Positions 1 through 5,324 of a DNA stretch of 11,264 nt are shown here, piece after piece. Source of the stretch: JBHEPS01 sp046261635 (GTDB lineage: Bacteria > Acidobacteriota > Thermoanaerobaculia > Gp7-AA8); NCBI GenBank assembly GCA_046261635.1, contig JBHEOL010000297.1:1-11264 (forward strand), in the 5' to 3' direction. The notes under the pieces are model-generated. The model made no database searches, was not told where the DNA came from, and saw only the letters and a program-made list of their open reading frames with translations. Position 1 is the stretch's first letter. Each line of letters starts with the position of its first letter. A program made the translations under genes and the position numbers.

Positions 1-471
1 GTGGGACGATTCGTTGGAGCGAGAGACCGGGTCGGGGCGCGCATGGCCGGGATGGTTGCGCTTGCGGGAGGAGCCGGCTTCATGACTCTCTCCGCGATCC
101 TCTTCTGGCTGATGCCGCGCCAGCTCGGCTCGATCCTCACGGATCAACCGGTGGTTCTCGCCGCCGTGGTTCCGCTGCTGGCGGTCGCGGCGTTCTTTCA
201 GATCTCCGAAGGTGTCCAGGCCGTGGGAGCCGGGGTTCTGCGCGGGGCGGGGGATACGCGTTTCGCCTTCGCCGCGAATCTCGTCGGGCACTGGCTGATC
301 GGATTGCCCGTCGCGCTCTGGCTCGGGTTCCGGACGCGGCTCGGCGTGGTCGGGATCTGGTGGGGCCTCGCGCTCGGACTGACGGCGGTCGCGATCCTGC
401 TGCTGGTTCGTTTCTTCCGTCTCTCTTCGCGGGAGATCGTCCCGCTCGCGCAGCCGTCGTTCCCGACATAG
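1..471 (+). CDS. MATE-family multidrug/toxin efflux transporter, C-terminal part (5' truncated)
   Basis: This is the C-terminal third of an inner-membrane antiporter that exports drugs or metabolites in exchange for H+ or Na+. The 156 visible codons begin with a VGRxxGARDRVGARxAG stretch, the usual cytoplasmic segment of MATE (NorM/DinF-like) proteins. Then come about four hydrophobic helices (roughly residues 15-38, 50-70, 90-110 and 118-137) and the typical GVLRGAGDT loop followed by GVVGIWWG. MATE proteins are normally about 450 residues, so some 300 N-terminal residues lie upstream of the window; the GTG at base 1 is probably internal rather than the start. The TAG stop overlaps the first bases of the palindromic repeat that follows, so the element may have supplied the stop codon. 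Family assignment is firm; the substrate cannot be told. Confidence 0.88.
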   Translation: MGRFVGARDRVGARMAGMVALAGGAGFMTLSAILFWLMPRQLGSILTDQPVVLAAVVPLLAVAAFFQISEGVQAVGAGVLRGAGDTRFAFAANLVGHWLIGLPVALWLGFRTRLGVVGIWWGLALGLTAVAILLLVRFFRLSSREIVPLAQPSFPT

Positions 472-690
472 TGGCGGAGGCTTTCAGCCTCCGCCGGGAT
501 CGTGCGACGCAGCGGGCCTGCGGAACACGGCGGGAACGTGCGTTCGCCGTGGCTTCGGGGCGTTTCTGCTCGTGGCAATAGTGGCGGAGGCTTTCAGCCT
601 CCGCCGGGATCGTGCGACGAAGCGGGCAGTGTGGAACACGGCGGGAACGTTTGTTCGCCGTGGGCTCGGGGCGTTTCTGCTCGTGGCACG
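470..690 (+). repeat. Two direct copies of a 110-bp palindrome-headed tandem repeat
   Basis: Two near-identical units with a period of exactly 110 bp start at about 470 and 580. Each opens with AGTGGCGGAGG and holds a perfect hairpin with 10-bp arms (GGCGGAGGCT / AGCCTCCGCC) and the loop TTC, at 473-495 and 583-605. The hairpin is followed by GGGATCGTGCGACG, then by a more diverged stretch containing GAACACGGCGGGAACGT and ending in TTTCTGCTCGTGGCA (563-577 and 674-688). Differences between units are point changes and a small indel, so the duplication is recent or maintained. Open frames across it are arginine-rich, exist on both strands and look spurious. It resembles REP-like or non-autonomous intergenic elements. 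No transposase is visible in the window. Confidence 0.85.
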
Positions 691-773
691 AGAGACGGAG
701 GCTGAAAGCCTCCGCCACTGTTCGGGGTTTCTGCTCGTGGCACGGGAGACGGAGGCTGAAGCCTCCGCCACTG
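665..773 (-). repeat. Two inverted copies of the same palindromic element, in tandem (~54-bp period)
   Basis: Two further copies of the palindrome lie in the opposite orientation. Each reads TTTCTGCTCGTGGCACG, then GAGACGGAGGCT, a short loop, AGCCTCCGCCACTG. The hairpins are at 696-714 (loop GAA) and 750-767 (loop GA, one A lost). Both end in CCGCCACTG, the reverse complement of the CAGTGGCGG-type head of the upstream copies. The 15-base TTTCTGCTCGTGGCA precedes the palindrome here (674-688, 728-742) and also precedes the second direct copy (563-577). Four copies in two orientations within about 300 bp show that this is a repeat family and not a single terminator. Confidence 0.8.
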
Positions 774-785
774 GGAGCCCTGGCC

Positions 786-821
786 TCGACAGGCCGCTCT
801 GGATGCGATACAGAGTGTCGA
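786..821 (+). other. Imperfect stem-loop upstream of the dienelactone hydrolase gene
   Basis: TCGACA (786-791) pairs with TGTCGA (816-821), and CTCTG (797-801) pairs with CAGAG (811-815), with a 9-nt loop and a 5-nt bulge (GGCCG) on the left arm. It ends 9 nt before the AGGAGAG ribosome binding site at 831-837. It could be a leader hairpin or the remnant of a terminator. There is no T tract. Confidence 0.35.
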
Positions 822-843
822 ACACGAGTGAGGAGAGAATCCG

Positions 844-1521
844 ATGGGCGAAAAGGTGAGCTTTCCCTCCAATGCGCACACCTGCGAAGGGTTTCTGGCG
901 GCACCCCCTTCCGGAAAGGGTCCGGCGGTGGTCGTGATCCAGGAGTGGTGGGGTCTCGTGCCTCACATCGAAAGCGTCGTCAAGCGGTTCGCGGCGAGCG
1001 GGTTCCTCGCTCTCGCGCCCGACCTCTACCACGGGAAGACGACGAAGTCGCCCGACGCCGCCGGGAAACTGCTGATGGAGCTCGACGCGGAGCGCGCGGT
1101 CGGCGAGATTCTCGGCGCGGGTGAGTACCTTCTGAGCCGTCCGGACTGCAGCTCGTCGAACTTCGGCGTCGTCGGCTTCTGCATGGGTGGCGCGCTCGCC
1201 CAGGCGGCCGCCACGCGGGGCGCCAAAGTCGGTGCGGCAGTCAGTTTCTACGGCGGATTCAAGAAGGTCGAGCTGGCGTGGGAGAACCTTCAGAGTCCGA
1301 TCCTCTTGATCTACGGCGAGAACGACAGCGGCGTTCCCGCGTCGCAGGGAATCGAACTGGAGAAGAAGCTGCGGGCGATGGGAAAGATGGCGGACGCGGT
1401 CGTCTATCCGGGCGCCGATCACGCATTTTTCAACGACACGCGCCCCGAAGTGTTCAACAGAGGAGCGGCCGATGACGCGTGGAACCGCGCTGTGGGACTG
1501 TTTCGGCAACATCTCCGCTGA
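844..1521 (+). CDS. Dienelactone hydrolase family protein (alpha/beta hydrolase)
   Basis: A 225-residue cytoplasmic alpha/beta hydrolase, close to the usual DLH length. The expected triad is visible: nucleophile Cys113 in the elbow GFCMGG, Asp161 in IYGENDSGVP, and His193 in YPGADHAFFND. Glu34 in the QEWWG motif matches the glutamate that in carboxymethylenebutenolidase holds the cysteine thiol in its resting state. Classical members hydrolyse dienelactone to maleylacetate in chlorocatechol breakdown, but no other genes of that pathway are nearby, and many homologues act on unknown esters or lactones, so the substrate is open. The ATG at 844 has AGGAGAG 6 nt upstream. It is separated from its neighbours by the repeat cluster (5') and about 100 bp (3'), so it is probably transcribed alone. 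Confidence 0.93.
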   Translation: MGEKVSFPSNAHTCEGFLAAPPSGKGPAVVVIQEWWGLVPHIESVVKRFAASGFLALAPDLYHGKTTKSPDAAGKLLMELDAERAVGEILGAGEYLLSRPDCSSSNFGVVGFCMGGALAQAAATRGAKVGAAVSFYGGFKKVELAWENLQSPILLIYGENDSGVPASQGIELEKKLRAMGKMADAVVYPGADHAFFNDTRPEVFNRGAADDAWNRAVGLFRQHLR

Positions 1522-1579
1522 GCCGCTGTCGTACTCCCCCGTGGCTCGCCCTTTGCTACGTATGAGCTCGTCGAAGAAC

Positions 1580-1607
1580 GAGGCCCGCCGAATCCGGCGA
1601 GGCCCTC
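1580..1607 (+). other. GC-rich stem-loop directly upstream of an AGGAGG ribosome binding site
   Basis: CGCCG (1586-1590) pairs with CGGCG (1595-1599) around the loop AATC. The outer arms GAGG (1580-1583) and CCTC (1604-1607), or alternatively GGCC with GGCC, extend it with one bulge. The hairpin ends only 2 nt before the AGGAGG of the next gene (1610-1615). It may be an mRNA-stability or translation-control element, or chance in GC-rich DNA. No clear promoter was identified in 1522-1580. Confidence 0.4.
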
Positions 1608-1620
1608 ACAGGAGGCTCAT

Positions 1621-1980
1621 ATGAAACGAAATGGATTGATGATGGCCGTCATGGCCATGGCCCTTCTCCTGGCCGCCGCGCCGGCATTTGCTGGCCCGGT
1701 TCCCTCGAAGACGGCCGACGGCCAGACCCTGGCTGCCCGCGACATGGATCTGGCGAAGGTGAGCAGCGTGCTCGAGATCAGCGGTGTCGCTGCCGCTCTC
1801 GAGGCACAGGGATTCACCGCCGAGGAAGTCGAATCGCGACTCGCAGCTCTCTCGAATGAAGATCTCCGCAACCTGGCTGACAACATCGACCAGATCCAGG
1901 CCGCGGGGCTGACTCAGGATCAGTGGATGTGGATCGGCGCTGGCGCGCTCGCGGTCCTTCTGCTGGTCCTCATTCTCTGA
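1621..1980 (+). CDS. PA2779-family small exported membrane protein
   Basis: A 119-residue protein with a Sec signal peptide (MKR start, hydrophobic core, likely cleavage after Ala-Phe-Ala at residue 24). A helical middle follows (residues 35-95, with EISGVAAALEAQGFTAEEVESRLAALSNEDLRNLADNIDQ condensed to the motif V-x-x-R-x-AAL-S-x-x-x-L-x-x-L). A single hydrophobic helix (about 104-119) runs to the very last residue. This layout and the RLAALS...L..L..NID pattern match the PA2779 family, whose function is unknown. In Pseudomonas the family sits beside a PA2778-type cysteine peptidase, and the same neighbour follows here after 56 bp, which supports the call. ATG 1621 has a full AGGAGG 5 nt upstream. 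The mature protein should be anchored in the inner membrane with most of it in the periplasm. A tested role is not known to me. Confidence 0.82.
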   Translation: MKRNGLMMAVMAMALLLAAAPAFAGPVPSKTADGQTLAARDMDLAKVSSVLEISGVAAALEAQGFTAEEVESRLAALSNEDLRNLADNIDQIQAAGLTQDQWMWIGAGALAVLLLVLIL

Positions 1981-1993
1981 TTCGACGGATCCA

Positions 1994-2027
1994 AGCGAGA
2001 GGGGGCGGGCACTCGTCCCCTCTCGCT
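1994..2027 (+). other. Intercistronic hairpin with an 11-bp perfect stem
   Basis: AGCGAGAGGGG (1994-2004) is perfectly complementary to CCCCTCTCGCT (2017-2027), leaving a 12-nt loop. It starts 14 nt after the upstream stop codon and ends 9 nt before the downstream ATG at 2037. The only purine-rich, Shine-Dalgarno-like stretch upstream of that ATG (GAGAGGGGG) lies inside the left arm. No T tract follows, so it is a weak candidate for a simple terminator. It could attenuate or modulate expression of the second gene. Confidence 0.6.
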
Positions 2028-2036
2028 CAACCACGC

Positions 2037-3068
2037 ATGAAGCGACTCGCTCCCATTCTGCTCATCTCCTCGCTCGCCCTCTTCACGACGGGGTGCCTGA
2101 CGATGAAGCCCCGCTCGATGAATCCGACGGCGTCGGCTACGGTCATCGAGACCGTGCCGATGCGGACGTGGGGCGACAACACCTGCGGCTCGGGCGCGCT
2201 CTCTGCCGTGCTGAATCACTACGGCGATCCGGCCACCGAGGCCGAGCTCGACGCGGCCTTCCCGAAAGGGCGTGCCGGCGGGGTGGTGAGCATCGACCTG
2301 CTGATCGAAGCGCGCAGGCGCGGATTCGACGCCGAGCTCCTCAAGGGCGATGAAGCCCTCGTGCTCGAGCACCTCGGTGAAGGAACGCCGGTGATCCTGA
2401 TGCTCCAGATCGCGGATATGCCAGGGGAGAATCGCGATCTCTACCACTATGTGATCGCCGATGGGTACGATGCCGAGAAGGGCCTGGTCCGCCTCCAGTT
2501 CGGCGACGGAAAGGCTCGCTGGACCAAGCTCGCCACGCTCGAGAAGCCGTGGAGCGGCGCGGGACATGCGACGTTCGTCGTCCGACATCAGCCGCTCGAA
2601 AAGGGGCTCCGGCAGGCCGTCCTTCTGGAAGAAAAGGGAAGCCTGGCCGAGGCGAGAGATCTCCTCCGGCAACTCGCCGAGAAGAATCCGGGGAGCGCCC
2701 TGCCGTGGACGAATCTCGGAAACGTGCAGGCGCGCCTGGGCGCTCGATCCGAGGCTGAGTCCGCCTATCGGGAGGCTTTGCGGATCGCCCCCGCGGAGAG
2801 GGATGCGGCGAACAATCTGGCGTGGCTTTTGTTCGAGGAGCGGCGCCTTCACGAGGCGGAACCCCTCGCCCGGCAAGCCGTGGAATTCGGAGGGCCGGAC
2901 CCCCATCTCGCGTGGGACACCCTCGCGCACATTCTCTCCGCCCGGGGGGAGTGCACCGCGGCCGGGACCGCTTGGAGGCATGCCCTCGAAAGTCCGACGA
3001 TCGATGCCGACAGCCGCCGGCGAGCCGAACGGGCTCTCGCGTCCGGCGGCTGCCTCGACCCGTTGTAG
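2037..3068 (+). CDS. PA2778-family C39-like cysteine peptidase lipoprotein with TPR repeats
   Basis: A 343-residue envelope protein. Residues 1-20 look like a lipoprotein signal (MKR, hydrophobic core, TTGC with Cys20 as the lipidated residue; the -3 Thr is unusual). Residues 40-185 form a C39-like papain-fold peptidase: Cys50 in DNTCGSGALSAVLNHYG, His137 in LYHYVIADGYD and Asp142 fit a Cys-His-Asp triad. The residues before Cys50 (GDNT) lack the Gln usual for the oxyanion hole. Residues 190-300 contain TPR-type helices (NPGSALPWTNLGNVQARLG, RDAANNLAWLLFEERRLHEAE). Family and partner match PA2778, which follows or precedes PA2779 in Pseudomonas. The start at 2037 rather than the in-frame ATG at 1923 is chosen because only it gives a signal peptide and it avoids overlapping the previous gene. 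No canonical ribosome binding site is seen. The substrate is unknown; the adjacent PA2779-like protein is a candidate. Confidence 0.85.
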   Translation: MKRLAPILLISSLALFTTGCLTMKPRSMNPTASATVIETVPMRTWGDNTCGSGALSAVLNHYGDPATEAELDAAFPKGRAGGVVSIDLLIEARRRGFDAELLKGDEALVLEHLGEGTPVILMLQIADMPGENRDLYHYVIADGYDAEKGLVRLQFGDGKARWTKLATLEKPWSGAGHATFVVRHQPLEKGLRQAVLLEEKGSLAEARDLLRQLAEKNPGSALPWTNLGNVQARLGARSEAESAYREALRIAPAERDAANNLAWLLFEERRLHEAEPLARQAVEFGGPDPHLAWDTLAHILSARGECTAAGTAWRHALESPTIDADSRRRAERALASGGCLDPL

Positions 3069-3082
3069 GCGGTTTCCGGTGC

Positions 3083-3106
3083 GGCCGGGGCTTTCCAGCC
3101 CCGGCC
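3083..3106 (+). terminator. Palindrome after the C39/TPR gene; terminator or intergenic repeat
   Basis: GGCCGGGGCT (3083-3092) and AGCCCCGGCC (3097-3106) form a perfect 10-bp stem with the loop TTCC, 14 nt after the stop codon at 3068. There is no T tract. The apex GGGGCTTTCCAGCCCC resembles the apex of the 470-773 repeats (GAGGCTTTCAGCCTC), so it may be a relative of that element as well as, or instead of, a transcription stop. Confidence 0.5.
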
Positions 3107-3114
3107 CAATCGGT

Positions 3115-3120
3115 TAGAAT
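3115..3120 (+). promoter_or_regulatory. Candidate -10 box upstream of ahcY
   Basis: TAGAAT, preceded by T, stands out in GC-rich surroundings just after the hairpin and would start transcription near 3127, giving a leader of about 110 nt. No convincing -35 hexamer is seen 16-18 bp upstream. The leader lacks the conserved core expected of a SAH-sensing riboswitch. Confidence 0.35.
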
Positions 3121-3236
3121 GCACCGTCCTTCCGCGCCTCTCTTCACCGCCCGCAGGAATCCATATCCTCTCTGCCCGGCGGCTGGGTCTGATCAGCGCA
3201 CCAGAGGAACTTCCAATGAATCGTCAAGGAGTCGAT

Positions 3237-4736
<1,500 letters not shown>

Positions 4737-4740
4737 TCGT

Positions 4741-4770
4741 GGCTGCGGTTTAGTCTCAGCAACCGCAGCC
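4741..4770 (+). terminator. Hairpin 1 after ahcY (10-bp stem, 10-nt loop)
   Basis: GGCTGCGGTT (4741-4750) pairs perfectly with AACCGCAGCC (4761-4770) around a 10-nt loop, 4 nt after the ahcY stop codon. Its position suits a transcript end. No T run follows, so it may be a 3'-end stabilising hairpin or a Rho-assisted stop. Confidence 0.6.
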
Positions 4771-4807
4771 GGGCAGGGTGGAGCAGGGTTCCGCTTTGGG
4801 GCACGAG

Positions 4808-4837
4808 GGCCACGGCTGATGAAATCAAGCCGTGGCC
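4808..4837 (+). other. Hairpin 2 after ahcY (10-bp stem, 10-nt loop)
   Basis: GGCCACGGCT (4808-4817) pairs perfectly with AGCCGTGGCC (4828-4837) around a 10-nt loop. It has the same dimensions as the hairpin at 4741-4770, and its arms share 7 of 10 positions with that one. It ends 10 nt before a TATAAT box, so it overlaps the expected -35 region of the next gene. It could act as an operator-like palindrome, a second terminator, or a repeat. Confidence 0.5.
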
Positions 4838-4847
4838 ACCGTCTCCG

Positions 4848-4853
4848 TATAAT
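4848..4853 (+). promoter_or_regulatory. -10 box TATAAT placed for a leaderless transcript
   Basis: A perfect TATAAT is followed by exactly 6 nt (CGCGGG) and then the ATG at 4860. With normal -10 to +1 spacing, transcription would begin at the A of the start codon. No Shine-Dalgarno sequence would be in the message. A clear -35 hexamer is not seen; the region is occupied by the 4808-4837 palindrome. Confidence 0.65.
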
Positions 4854-4859
4854 CGCGGG

Positions 4860-5258
4860 ATGCTGCGACGGATCGGACTGACCTTTTTCGCCGGGGCCCT
4901 CGGCGGCCTCGTCAACTCGCTTTTGGTCTGGGGATTCGGCGAGCTCGGACTCAATGCGAAAGCGGGAGTGAACCTCGCCCCTGAGCTCACGAAGGAGTGG
5001 CTTTATCCGCGTATCGTGTGGGGAGGGCTGTGGGGCTTTCTCTTTCTTTTGCCGATCGCAGCGAAATCCCCCTTCGCCAAGGGGCTGCTTCTGAGCGTCG
5101 CGCCGACTCTCGTGCAGTTACTGATCATCTTTCCGGAAGGGCGCGGAGGATGGCTCGGTTTTCAGCTCGGCCCCTTCACGCCGCTCCTGGTCATCTTCTT
5201 CAACGCGATCTGGGGGATTACAGCGTCGCTCTACCTGAAACAGGCGGGGCAGCGGTAG
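4860..5258 (+). CDS. Small conserved integral membrane protein of unknown function
   Basis: A 132-residue hydrophobic protein with about four membrane helices (roughly 6-28, 50-68, 74-91, 104-125) and short loops. Glycine-rich motifs stand out: AGALGGLVNSLLVWGFGELG at the N-terminus, WLYPRIVWGGLWGFLFLLP in the middle and GPFTPLLVIFFNAIWG near the end. I recall similar uncharacterised proteins in Proteobacteria with the same AGALGGLVNS...WLYPR.VWGGLWG pattern, so it is probably a real conserved family, but I cannot name a function. It starts at ATG 4860, directly behind a TATAAT box, and ends 66 bp before the next gene, which has its own promoter-like box. It should sit in the inner membrane. 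Confidence 0.8.
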   Translation: MLRRIGLTFFAGALGGLVNSLLVWGFGELGLNAKAGVNLAPELTKEWLYPRIVWGGLWGFLFLLPIAAKSPFAKGLLLSVAPTLVQLLIIFPEGRGGWLGFQLGPFTPLLVIFFNAIWGITASLYLKQAGQR

Positions 5259-5312
5259 GTGAGCCGGTCGCTGGCTTCGGTTTCGTATCTTTCTCGATCC
5301 GCCCGGCTTCCC

Positions 5313-5318
5313 TACAAT
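5313..5318 (+). promoter_or_regulatory. -10 box TACAAT placed for a leaderless transcript
   Basis: TACAAT is followed by exactly 6 nt (ACTGCG) and then ATG 5325, the same geometry as at 4848-4860. Transcription would be expected at or next to the A of the ATG. No Shine-Dalgarno sequence lies between the previous stop and this ATG. The -35 region (about 5289-5295) is only weakly matched. Confidence 0.6.
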
Positions 5319-5324
5319 ACTGCG

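Noticed and set aside
470..773. CRISPR array
   Set aside because: Only four copies, mixed orientation, unequal periods (110 and about 54 bp), spacers similar to each other, and no cas genes in the window.
484..1512. Long open frame on the - strand across the repeats and the hydrolase gene, plus shorter + strand frames at 502-859
   Set aside because: Arg/Ser/Pro-rich translations that read through the palindromic repeats and are antisense to a clear dienelactone hydrolase; no recognisable domain.
1923..2036. Upstream ATG start for the C39/TPR protein
   Set aside because: Overlaps the end of the preceding gene and would hide the lipoprotein signal that begins at 2037.
3107..3236. SAH riboswitch in front of ahcY
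   Set aside because: Considered because ahcY often has one. The conserved core and pairing pattern could not be found in the leader.
5259..5324. Upstream GTG start for the sulfatase-like protein
   Set aside because: Would put 22 residues before a canonical lipoprotein signal and would place the start upstream of a well-formed -10 box.
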